From Sporolactobacillus shoreae (GTDB lineage Bacteria > Bacillota > Bacilli > Bacillales > Sporolactobacillaceae), in contig NZ_SRJD01000016.1 in assembly GCF_004684935.1 (NCBI RefSeq), positions 24,701 to 88,700 of the forward strand: 64,000 nt of DNA, written 5' to 3'. The notes under the pieces were generated by a model. That model was given only the letters and a program-made list of their open reading frames with translations, ran no database searches and was not told the origin of the DNA. Every line of letters starts with the position of its first letter. Positions within the stretch are counted from its first letter, which is position 1. The position numbers and the translations under genes are program-made. Shown in pieces: positions 1-7,719 of this stretch.

Positions 1-261
1 TTCAATGGCTATTCCCGACAGTAAATTCATATAGTAGGGCTCAGTGGTATCCATTTCTTCAAGAATCAGCAATTTGATCACTTGCGTTTTGTTTTGCACC
101 AAAGCGCGGGCAGCAAAGTTAGGGACATAATTCAGTTCCTCCATTGCTGCATAGACAAGATTCCTTAACTCATCCGATACCTTATCCGGATGATTAATGA
201 CCCGGGAGACTGTCATTTTTGAAACAACCGCTTTTCTGGCAACATCGGACAATGTGGCCAT
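1..261 (-). CDS. LacI-family transcriptional regulator, N-terminal part (cut by window edge)
   Basis: The 87 codons inside the window begin MATLSDVARKA and continue SKMTVSRVIN, the classic LacI/GalR helix-turn-helix plus hinge, followed by a stretch like the start of the sugar-binding domain. The ATG at 261 has a GGAGG ribosome site about 8 bases upstream. The gene runs leftward out of the window, so the effector domain is not visible and the ligand cannot be named. It is divergent from the MATE exporter gene at 535. The operator-like palindrome at 446-459 lies between them and could serve this regulator or CcpA. The family call is firm and the target is inference. Confidence 0.88.
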   Translation of the reverse strand, partial: MATLSDVARKAVVSKMTVSRVINHPDKVSDELRNLVYAAMEELNYVPNFAARALVQNKTQVIKLLILEEMDTTEPYYMNLLSGIAIE

Positions 262-445
262 CAATTTCCCTCCTCCGGGCACAGATATTTTTCTGCACAG
301 ATGTTATCCGACTTGTTCCTCTTACCTTGTCTGAGCGTAAAAGATTCACATCGTGTAATACTTTTGAATTTCTAACCGTCCGGAACAGTTCATAACCATT
401 GTTTTTATTCTATGGCTGAAGTAAAATGCATGAAGTTAGAATTTT

Positions 446-459
446 TGTAAACGGTTCCA
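446..459. promoter_or_regulatory. LacI/CcpA-type (cre-like) operator
   Basis: TGTAAACGGTTCCA matches the Bacillus cre consensus TGWAANCGNTNWCA at every fixed position except one W. It lies in the divergent region between the LacI-family gene and the MATE gene. It could bind CcpA or the adjacent LacI regulator; the sequence alone cannot decide. Confidence 0.5.
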
Positions 460-534
460 AAAAAAGAATGATTCAGTTAAAAGTGAGGTGAAAAGTCTGC
501 CCTCTGACCCTGATCACAAATAAAAGAGATACAT

Positions 535-1923
535 TTGCACAGGGATCGGGATCAGAGCAGACCTTTATTGAAGACAAAATCCGTTTCATCTCAGGAACTG
601 ACACTTTTCACCCTGACATGGCCGATCTTTATCGAAACCGGACTTCATATGTCAATGGGCATTATTGCAACCCTGATGCTCGGCCGTTACTCGGATTCCG
701 CGGCTGCAGGAGTAGGGGTCGCCAATCAGATCATCAATCTTTTTATTCTTGTTTTCAACGTTACTTCAATTGGCGCTACGATCTTGATCAGCCAGAAACT
801 CGGCGCAAGGAATGATAAACGTGCGGAGCAAATCGCGCATTCCGTTTTATTTTTGAATTTTTGGTTCGGCCTGATCATCTCTGCTATAGTTCTCTTTCTT
901 GGAAAACAATTCCTGCTTTTATTCAACATACATGGACAGATTTTTTTTGACGGTCTCGTGTTTATTCAAATCTGCGGAGCATCTCTTTTTCTCGAATCCC
1001 TAACTCTTGCTTTGAGCGCCATTCTGCGTAGTCACGGGTTCACAAAAGATGCGATGATTGTTACTATTCTCATGGATATGATCAGTGTTTCCGGAAATAT
1101 CCTCGCTACCTCAGGTATATTCGGCCTCCCCGTTACCGGAGTTCACGGAGTTGCCTGGGCCATGTTCGCCGCGCGAATTTTTGCGACTTGTGCCCTCGTT
1201 GTTTTTATCCGGCTCAGGCTGAAATTAAAATTCAGTCTGAAAGATTTGTATAAAGGTCGAAAAAATGATATCCACGCTCTGCTTTCAATCGGAATTCCTT
1301 CAGCGGGGGAAGGCCTGTCCTATCAACTCTCACAGCTGATCATCACGGCTGTTGTCGTCATGATTGGTACGGCCGCTCTTGCTGCCCGGGTTTATCTATT
1401 GAATATCACCATGCTCTGCTTTCTTTTTACTGTGGCTATTGCGCAAGGGACTCAGCTGTTAATCGGGCGCTATATTGGCGGATCGCAGTGGGAACGCGCT
1501 TATCAGAGAGGAATGCGGACGGTAAAAATCGCAACATGTGTATCCAGTCTTGCCTCCCTGGCCATCGCAACCTTCGGGGGACCTATTTTAGGACTTTTCA
1601 CGGCTTCTTCCACGATTTTTGTTGTTGGGCTCCCAACGCTGTGGATTAATGTCCTCTCCGAACCGGGCAGAGCAATTAACATCGTTCTGATGGGGTCGCT
1701 GAAATCCGCCGGCGACGTCCGTTTCCCAGTACTTATCGGCATTGTATCCATGTGGACAATCGCCACAGGGTTCAGTTATTTATTCGGCGTTTATTATGGA
1801 CTCGGCCTGTCCGGTGTATGGATCGCACAAGGGGCAGATGAATGGTTCCGAGCACTTTTCGCATTGAGAAGATGGCATTCCAGACCTTGGAAAAAGTTTC
1901 AGGAAATGAGTATTCAAGGCTGA
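535..1923 (+). CDS. MATE-family multidrug/Na+ antiporter
   Basis: This integral membrane exporter of about 460 residues has around twelve hydrophobic segments arranged as two MatE halves. MATE proteins expel cationic drugs or metabolites using Na+ or H+ gradients. The N-terminal half contains TWPIFIETGLHM and a long first helix, and the second half begins around residue 240 (SIGIPSAGEGLSYQ), as in NorM/DinF-like proteins. The frame is closed upstream by a stop at 511-513, so the start must be the TTG at 535 or a later codon. No strong ribosome site precedes this TTG, so the start is uncertain. It is divergent from the LacI-family gene, which may control it. The substrate is unknown. Confidence 0.85.
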   Translation: MHRDRDQSRPLLKTKSVSSQELTLFTLTWPIFIETGLHMSMGIIATLMLGRYSDSAAAGVGVANQIINLFILVFNVTSIGATILISQKLGARNDKRAEQIAHSVLFLNFWFGLIISAIVLFLGKQFLLLFNIHGQIFFDGLVFIQICGASLFLESLTLALSAILRSHGFTKDAMIVTILMDMISVSGNILATSGIFGLPVTGVHGVAWAMFAARIFATCALVVFIRLRLKLKFSLKDLYKGRKNDIHALLSIGIPSAGEGLSYQLSQLIITAVVVMIGTAALAARVYLLNITMLCFLFTVAIAQGTQLLIGRYIGGSQWERAYQRGMRTVKIATCVSSLASLAIATFGGPILGLFTASSTIFVVGLPTLWINVLSEPGRAINIVLMGSLKSAGDVRFPVLIGIVSMWTIATGFSYLFGVYYGLGLSGVWIAQGADEWFRALFALRRWHSRPWKKFQEMSIQG

Positions 1924-2582
1924 GCGGATCCTTTTATTAAACGACCATCTGGTGAAGCACGCGATCGGTTTAATTGCTGGCTGGTAAAATCTCGAATTCG
2001 GCTGGTAAGTCGTTTCATTAGCAGTATTCAAGGCGGGATTTATCTTAAACTGCAAAAATTTCAAACTCCCGGTTCCATTTCATCTTGATTCAGTGGATTG
2101 ATTAAAATTTCAGTGCAAATTTACCGTGATTCGTTGCGACTCGTTCTTTACTACTCAACTATTACGCCGTTCCCATCCCTTTTGATCATAACGACCCATC
2201 GTATTTTTGCCTCATGCAGTTGCATAAAATTTGTACTTGCTTAACGTGTAAAAAAGTGACTTTTATACTAAATAATTAGTGTCATTCAATTTCATCATTC
2301 TTTTTTCCCTATTATTTTACCTATTCGTTTCTTTTCAAGGAATAAAATGAATCAATTGTAAAAATACAGGGTAATTATTCCTATTTTTTACAAGGAATAA
2401 TTACCCATTTAATACGTTTTCTTTCAGAATTTTCGAATTCTCATTACTTAACAGATTGGTTTTGATGGTTGTATGATTAATAATGTTTTTAATAGTTTTA
2501 TTTTATAGTCATTTGTCAAAAAAAGAAGGTGATTTTTTTCTGAAATGACTGAAAGAAAGAGGTAATCAAACAGGAGAGGGGA
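1924..2582. other. Long AT-rich intergenic region / protease leader
   Basis: About 660 bases without a convincing gene. Its 5' part repeats the 12 bases agtattcaaggc from the end of the MATE gene (near 1909 and again near 2023) and contains ggctggtaa twice. From about 2100 it becomes very AT-rich and carries the perfect hairpin at 2369-2406. The last bases hold the strong ribosome site AGGAGAGGGG of the protease. A minus-strand ORF here is a shadow with no recognisable features. Confidence 0.6.
2369..2406 (+). repeat. Perfect 14-bp inverted repeat upstream of the protease gene
   Basis: The arms gggtaattattcct (2369-2382) and aggaataattaccc (2393-2406) pair perfectly around a 10-base loop. 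No T-run follows, so it is not a standard terminator. It could be a regulator site or an mRNA leader structure about 180 bases upstream of the protease start. Confidence 0.7.
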
Positions 2583-4499
2583 TTGCTAGAATTGCAAAAA
2601 CATCTGAAACATGTGTCAGCAGTCATTTTGTCGTTATTCCTGATCTTCGCATCCGTTCCCGCCATCGCCGCAACTCCTTCTACGGGCAATGACTCGACTC
2701 TGGATCCAATCTCTCAGGGCACTGGCAGCGCCATTCTTGACAATGCAAGCTACTTCGGCGATTTACCGGATAGCACATCGATCACGGTTGATATCATTTT
2801 AAAAGCCTCAAATGAGGTACAGCTTCAGAAATATATTGACCAGACTGTAGATCCGGGCAGCAAAAACTACCATAAATATCTCACTGTCAAACAATTCAGG
2901 GATTCATTTGGCGCGTCCTCTCAATCTGTGAAGGACCTAACCGAATATCTGAAAAATTACCAGATTGATTCGAAAGTTTACCCTGACAATTTAGTTGTAA
3001 CGGCAACAGGCACTGTCGGTGATTTTAACAAAGCTTTGAGTGTCAACGTGCAGAAAGCCAAATATAAGGGAAAAACATTCCACGCAACCAAAAAAGGTCC
3101 GAAAGCCCCGCGCTACATTGCCAGGCACGTTCTCGCTATTCTTGGATTAAGCGATTATTCAAGCCTGACCCCGAACGCTGTCAAACAGCCAATGAAACTG
3201 ACTTCTAACGCAGGAACGGGTCCCCTTAATCTGGATCCCGCCGACTTAATTAAACAGTACAATGTCGGGCCGCTTTATGACAAAGGATACACAGGCAAGG
3301 GCCAGACGATCGACATTGTCACATTGGCCAATTTCAATCCTGAAGATGCCTATGAATTCTGGAAAGAGGAAGGAATTACCACAAAACCGGGCAGAATTAA
3401 TGTCAAGCCAATAGACGGCGGCTCCGATTACAACGGCTATGAAGAAACTTCACTGGATGTTGAACAGTCGGGTGCCCTCGCCCCTCAGGCCGACATTAAT
3501 GTTTATGTCGGGCCAAATACGGATCCAGGTTTTGTCGATGCCTTTGCATCAGCAATTAATGAAAACGAAGCGTCACAGATTTCTGTCAGCTGGGGCCTGA
3601 GCGAAACGGCGATCGCTGCCGGCGTTCAGCAGCAAATTGAAGATCCGGCTTATGCACAGGTTTTCAATCAATTATTTGAGCAGGCAGCCTCCCAGGGTAT
3701 CTCCATGTTTGCTTCAGCAGGTGATGCTGGAGCTTATGATGCAACGCGAGATACAGGCACATATAATCTAGCTGTTGATAACCCTGCGGACAGCCCTTAT
3801 ATCACGGCTGCCGGCGGCACAACCCTGCCTTGGTCTTACACCACAAGAACAGGAGTTAACATTGATGTCACCAAAGAACGGGCCTGGGGGTGGGATTATC
3901 TCTACCCATACTTTGACTCACTCGGTCTGAATAATCCGGACGGCTGGTTAAATTATTACTTTGTTGGCGGAGGCGGAGGTTTCAGCACGATTTTCAAGAC
4001 ACCTGATTTTCAGAAAGGTGTATCCGGGGTCAACCGTTTCACCGCGGTCGAACAATGGCAGCCAAGTTCTGATTTCAGTTCTGTTACGAGACCGGCAACT
4101 CCGCAACTTGTCACGGGATCCGGAACAGGCCGCAATCTGCCGGATGTTTCTCTGAATGCGGACCCGTATACCGGATACAAAGTTTACCTATCGGATCCTG
4201 GTGAACCGGGAACAAATGCCGGATATGTGACTTTCGGCGGCACGAGTGTTGTCTCACCTCAGCTGGCCGGTCTAACGGCTCTGATGAACAGCGACCGGGA
4301 AGCTCCGATCGGTTTCTGGAACGATCAGATCTATCGTTTTGCCAAAGGATACAATTCTCCGTTCCATCCGCTGAATAGCGCAGGAAGCGACAATGACAAC
4401 CTGTTCTTCACCGGAACACCAGGAACCATTTATAACCAGAGCACTGGTCTTGGAACCATTGATTTTACGAAATTGGATCAGGCGTTCAGCAATAGATAA
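2583..4499 (+). CDS. Secreted S53 (sedolisin/kumamolisin) serine-carboxyl protease precursor
   Basis: This acid-type endopeptidase of 638 residues has three parts. A signal peptide occupies roughly residues 1-30, ending near VPAIAA. A pro-kumamolisin activation domain covers about 45-185. The catalytic domain runs from about 215 to the end. The S53 Ser-Glu-Asp triad is visible: Glu288 and Asp292 in EETSLDVE, and Ser555 in GGTSVVSP. Asp381 in SAGDAG is the oxyanion residue. The length and order fit kumamolisin precursors. Translation starts at a TTG seven bases after AGGAGAGGGG; another in-frame TTG three codons later is possible. It is transcribed alone, with a strong terminator after it. The enzyme should act outside the cell at low pH, which would suit an acid-producing host (inference). 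Confidence 0.93.
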   Translation: MLELQKHLKHVSAVILSLFLIFASVPAIAATPSTGNDSTLDPISQGTGSAILDNASYFGDLPDSTSITVDIILKASNEVQLQKYIDQTVDPGSKNYHKYLTVKQFRDSFGASSQSVKDLTEYLKNYQIDSKVYPDNLVVTATGTVGDFNKALSVNVQKAKYKGKTFHATKKGPKAPRYIARHVLAILGLSDYSSLTPNAVKQPMKLTSNAGTGPLNLDPADLIKQYNVGPLYDKGYTGKGQTIDIVTLANFNPEDAYEFWKEEGITTKPGRINVKPIDGGSDYNGYEETSLDVEQSGALAPQADINVYVGPNTDPGFVDAFASAINENEASQISVSWGLSETAIAAGVQQQIEDPAYAQVFNQLFEQAASQGISMFASAGDAGAYDATRDTGTYNLAVDNPADSPYITAAGGTTLPWSYTTRTGVNIDVTKERAWGWDYLYPYFDSLGLNNPDGWLNYYFVGGGGGFSTIFKTPDFQKGVSGVNRFTAVEQWQPSSDFSSVTRPATPQLVTGSGTGRNLPDVSLNADPYTGYKVYLSDPGEPGTNAGYVTFGGTSVVSPQLAGLTALMNSDREAPIGFWNDQIYRFAKGYNSPFHPLNSAGSDNDNLFFTGTPGTIYNQSTGLGTIDFTKLDQAFSNR

Positions 4500-4517
4500 T
4501 CAGATTCTTAGAAAAAA

Positions 4518-4556
4518 AGAACGATCCGGTTGAAAATGCCGGATCGTTCTTTTTTT
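4518..4556 (+). terminator. Intrinsic terminator of the S53 protease gene
   Basis: A 12-bp stem (agaacgatccgg / ccggatcgttct) with a 9-base loop is followed by seven T residues, 18 bases after the stop codon. Confidence 0.92.
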
Positions 4557-4618
4557 AAAAGACAAGAAAGTATAAAATGATCGATGGATTCAATCTGTCG
4601 AATATACATTCGGACTCA

Positions 4619-4745
4619 GACGCGGAGGTGCGAGACGCCTGCGGGACAGCGAGCCAAGTGAGACTCCACAGTGAGGGAACCGAGCGAGGAAGCTCACGGA
4701 TCGCCCGCGGCAAGCGAAGAGCCGAAGCGTCGCCGAAAGAAGGCA
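4619..4745 (+). repeat. Dispersed repeat, copy F (long, diverged internal module)
   Basis: GC-rich non-coding segment containing GCGAGACGCCTGCGGGA, CGAGCCAAGTGAGACTCC and CGGATCGCCCGCGG. It matches the internal module of the repeats at 9358-9475 and 61600-61744. The terminal inverted repeats are not clear here. ORFs across it on either strand are artefacts of the repeat. Confidence 0.6.
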
Positions 4746-4798
4746 AAACAATGCGTATCACGGGTTTTTAGGACTGGGCGATTTTTGCCCGGTTTTTC

Positions 4799-6649
4799 TT
4801 AATTTTCCACAATATCGACATTGTACGTTTCAAGCCACTCGTTAATCATCGCCAAGTGGGCAATCAGCTGAGGACCGCTCATGAGTTGGCCGAACCAGGG
4901 CACTTTAAATGAAGTGCCCTGAGAATCGATGATTGACTGTACCTTAGATTTATCAGTAAATTCAAGCAGCGGCGAACTTGGTTTGTCAATCACCTTCTGC
5001 AACCAGGAAGAAACAGCGGCCGTATAATTCGGATGATAGGTTTTTGGGTACGGGCTTTTCTTCCGGTAAAGTACATCATAGGGAAGATACCCTTCCAGCG
5101 CAGCCCTCAAAATGCCTTTTTCCCGCCCGCCGAGCATTTTCATTTCCCATGGCACGTTCCACAGATACTGGACAATCCGGTGATCGGCGAATGGGACCCG
5201 TACTTCAAGGCTTGCCCCCATGCTCATCCGGTCCTTGCGATCCAATAATGCGGTCATAAACCAGTTCATATTCAGATAAAACAGTTCCCGTCTTTTCGCA
5301 TCGACCGCGGATTCACTTTCGAGTCTTGGTGTTTCGGCAACTGTCTCATTGAAACGCCTAAGCGCATATTCCTTCAGGTTCAGGCGGCTGCCCCATTTGT
5401 CATTAAGCAATTCTTGTCTTGCCTCAGTTGACCGCATCCACGGAAAGCCCTCCTTCGCCGAGGTCTCAGGGCTGTGGAACCAAGGGTATCCCCCGAAAAT
5501 TTCGTCCGCACATTCTCCGGAAAGCGCCACTGTATAGTCTTTCCGGATGCCCTCGCAAAACCAGAGCAGGGAAGAGTCAACGTCGGCGTATCCCGGCATA
5601 TCCCGGACCACAATCGCTTTTTTCAGATAATCAACGAGCTGTTCATTATCGATAACCAGGTTATGATGAACGGTCCCTAGATAATTTGAAACTTCTTCGA
5701 TAAAGGGCCCGTCGCTGTTCGGTTGAAATTTGCTGGTGTGGAAATACTGATCATTACCTTTGTAGTCAATGGAATAAGTATGAAGCGGCGGCCTACCCGT
5801 TTTTTTAAAGTATTCAGATGCGATTGCAGAGATACCGCTTGAATCGAGCCCCCCGGAAAGGAATGTTGTCACCGGTACATCCGCATAGAGCTGGCGTTCG
5901 ACCGCATCTTTCAGAAGATCACGTATATGGGCAACTGTATCCGGGAGACTGTCCGTGTGAACCGCGCTTTTCACATTCCAGTAGCGCCAGATATTAAGTC
6001 CGTCTTTCGTGTACTTAAAAGCGTGAGCGGGCCTGAGGTCTCTGATACCCCGATAAATACCATGACCCGGTGTCTTCGACGGCCCGAGCCCGAAGACTTC
6101 TGACAATCCTTCGCGGTCAATGGATGCCCTGACATCCGGATGAGCGAGAATCGCCTTCAACTCCGATCCGAACAGCAAGCGTCCCCCCTCTTCACTGTAG
6201 AAAAATGGTTTGACGCCCAGCCGGTCGCGAGCAGCAAACAGTGTTTTTTCCTTCTGATCCCAAATAGCGAATGCGAAAATACCATTAAAGTGCCTGAGGC
6301 ATTCTTCTTTCCATTCGATATAAGCGGTCAGAAGTACCTCCGTATCCGAATGCCCCTTAAATGTATATCCTGCTTTCAGCAGATCTGTCCGAATGTCTTC
6401 CGTATTGTAGAGTTCACCGTTATAGACCAGAACATAATCATTGTCCCGTACTGTTTTTTTCATTGGCTGACGGCCACCCGCCGGGTCTACCACTACCAGA
6501 CGGGCATGGCCGAGTGCCGCATGATCCGAAAGCCAGGTATTTAAATCATCCGGACCGCGATGTTCCATCGTCCGAGCCATTTTTTCAATTGTTTCTTCTT
6601 CGTTCCGCAGATCTCTGCGCCAGTCAATCCAGCCTGTGATTCCGCACAT
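4799..6649 (-). CDS. asnB: Asparagine synthetase, glutamine-hydrolysing
   Basis: Cytosolic enzyme converting aspartate, glutamine and ATP to asparagine. It has an N-terminal class II glutamine amidotransferase domain (about residues 1-210) and a C-terminal ATP-pyrophosphatase synthetase domain with the PP-loop FLSGGLDSS. I choose the second ATG (6649) so that the mature protein begins MCGITGW, leaving the catalytic Cys at position 2. AAGGG lies 9 bases before it but directly abuts the upstream ATG, supporting this choice. The 616 residues and the NGELYN and GHSDTEVLL motifs fit AsnB/AsnO-type enzymes; which B. subtilis paralogue it matches best cannot be settled by eye. It appears monocistronic, and no T-box was found upstream. 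Confidence 0.92.
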   Translation of the reverse strand: MCGITGWIDWRRDLRNEEETIEKMARTMEHRGPDDLNTWLSDHAALGHARLVVVDPAGGRQPMKKTVRDNDYVLVYNGELYNTEDIRTDLLKAGYTFKGHSDTEVLLTAYIEWKEECLRHFNGIFAFAIWDQKEKTLFAARDRLGVKPFFYSEEGGRLLFGSELKAILAHPDVRASIDREGLSEVFGLGPSKTPGHGIYRGIRDLRPAHAFKYTKDGLNIWRYWNVKSAVHTDSLPDTVAHIRDLLKDAVERQLYADVPVTTFLSGGLDSSGISAIASEYFKKTGRPPLHTYSIDYKGNDQYFHTSKFQPNSDGPFIEEVSNYLGTVHHNLVIDNEQLVDYLKKAIVVRDMPGYADVDSSLLWFCEGIRKDYTVALSGECADEIFGGYPWFHSPETSAKEGFPWMRSTEARQELLNDKWGSRLNLKEYALRRFNETVAETPRLESESAVDAKRRELFYLNMNWFMTALLDRKDRMSMGASLEVRVPFADHRIVQYLWNVPWEMKMLGGREKGILRAALEGYLPYDVLYRKKSPYPKTYHPNYTAAVSSWLQKVIDKPSSPLLEFTDKSKVQSIIDSQGTSFKVPWFGQLMSGPQLIAHLAMINEWLETYNVDIVEN

Positions 6650-7043
6650 GTATGTCATCCCTTCTTATCATCATTCCGGTTGCACTACTCCCCATCTTAT
6701 GCAGAGATCCTGGGCGCGTGAAAGAAGCCTGTGAGCGGCTATTATCTCTCCAAAAGTGGTATCGCAAAAATAGGGTACAGATTGAGTTCACCGAATTTTC
6801 TTTTCTGTTGCGAAAATTTCTGTTAAAGCTCAATGTTAGTTTTGCTCCTTTGTTGATTGAGTGGAAGGTGTGAGACTTCTGCGGAAAGTGAGCGTATGGA
6901 GCGAAAAAGAGCAGGCACGTTTAACAGAGGCCTTGTCACTCTAATCCACTTTTTGGCGTGTCTGTTTTGAAACAGACGGACCGAAAAAGACGATTGCCAG
7001 TGAATCTTTTAGTTATAAAGATTAAAAAGCAGAGGATGGAATC
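6650..7043. other. Divergent intergenic region between asnB and the lysozyme-like gene
   Basis: About 390 bases. The part near asnB should hold its promoter, but no clear -35/-10 pair was seen. Bases 6823-6932 are a copy of the dispersed repeat. No gene was recognised here. Confidence 0.5.
6823..6932 (+). repeat. Dispersed MITE-like repeat, copy A
   Basis: Contains CTCAATGTTAGTTTTGC, GGAAGGTGTGAGACTTCTGC and GGAGCGAAAAAGAGCAGG, and ends gtttaacagaggcc. This is the same order of blocks as the copies at 9358-9475 (opposite strand) and 38188-38264. The left end is degenerate and no clear target duplication is seen. Confidence 0.72.
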
Positions 7044-7640
7044 ATGAAAAAAATTATCACCGTTGTATGCTCTCTGCTTGCTTTGATTGGTTTTTCCTAT
7101 TTGATCCTTTTTGTTATTTCCAGTATGTACAGCCCTCAGGCGGATCATGTACCTTTTCTGAACGATAATCGGGTCATCAGCCAGGACGTGGAAAAATATC
7201 GTCCGATTTTCCAAAAATACGCAGAAGCGAACGGAATGGGGAATGACACCGATCTTCTTATGGCCATCGCCATGCAGGAATCAAAGGGCAAGCTTCCGGA
7301 TATCATGCAATCTTCAGAAAGCCGAGGTCTTCCTAAAAATACAATCCGAAGCCCGGAAAAGAGCATCGAAGCGGGAGCCCGATATTTTAGTAAAACCCTT
7401 AAAAAATCAAAGGGGAATATCGCCATTGCCTTGCAGAGCTATAACTTCGGTGCCGGTTTTTCCAATTATGTTGCGCGGCACGGCGGCAGGTTTTCCCCGG
7501 AACTCGCCCAACAATTTTCCCGGCTGAAAGCCCGCGAACTGGGCTGGAAAACTTATGGGGATTCGAACTATGTAAGCCATGTGATGCGCTACTATAACAA
7601 TGAAAAGTTAAAACAGAAATTAGCTAAAAAACAGAACTGA
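7044..7640 (+). CDS. Membrane-anchored lysozyme-like wall hydrolase (CwlT N-domain type)
   Basis: A 198-residue protein with one N-terminal membrane segment (residues 4-28, which could also act as a signal peptide) and a lysozyme-like fold of the phage/CwlT type from about 48 to 190. The stretch LLMAIAMQESKGKLPDIMQSS carries the likely catalytic Glu, and ALQSYNFGAGF is the conserved NFG block of this family. It should cleave the glycan strands of peptidoglycan outside the membrane. The B. subtilis and Tn916 relatives carry an additional NlpC/P60 domain that is absent here. It is a single gene ending in a strong terminator. The start has the upstream sequence agaggatggaatc, a fair ribosome site. 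Confidence 0.82.
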   Translation: MKKIITVVCSLLALIGFSYLILFVISSMYSPQADHVPFLNDNRVISQDVEKYRPIFQKYAEANGMGNDTDLLMAIAMQESKGKLPDIMQSSESRGLPKNTIRSPEKSIEAGARYFSKTLKKSKGNIAIALQSYNFGAGFSNYVARHGGRFSPELAQQFSRLKARELGWKTYGDSNYVSHVMRYYNNEKLKQKLAKKQN

Positions 7641-7660
7641 ACAACCAGCCACTTCGTAAT

Positions 7661-7701
7661 AACAGGCGGATTTCGCTGCTCTGCAGAGAAATCCGCCTGT
7701 T
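7661..7701. terminator. Bidirectional terminator between the lysozyme-like gene and the ABC-F gene
   Basis: Perfect 13-bp stem aacaggcggattt / aaatccgcctgtt with a 15-base loop between two convergent genes. Short T/A tracts lie on both sides. Confidence 0.82.
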
Positions 7702-7719
7702 GTTTATCATACATTCATT

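Noticed and set aside
1780..2064. 94-codon minus-strand ORF overlapping the end of the MATE gene
   Set aside because: Half lies antisense to MATE coding sequence and the rest in AT-rich intergenic DNA; no domain or ribosome site.
4577..4771. Plus- and minus-strand ORFs across the GC-rich segment after the S53 protease
   Set aside because: They lie wholly in the dispersed repeat (copy F), have no ribosome site and resemble translations of repetitive DNA.
6650..7043. T-box or other amino-acid riboswitch before asnB
   Set aside because: No AGGGTGGNACCGCG-like T-box sequence and no terminator/antiterminator pair on the asnB strand.
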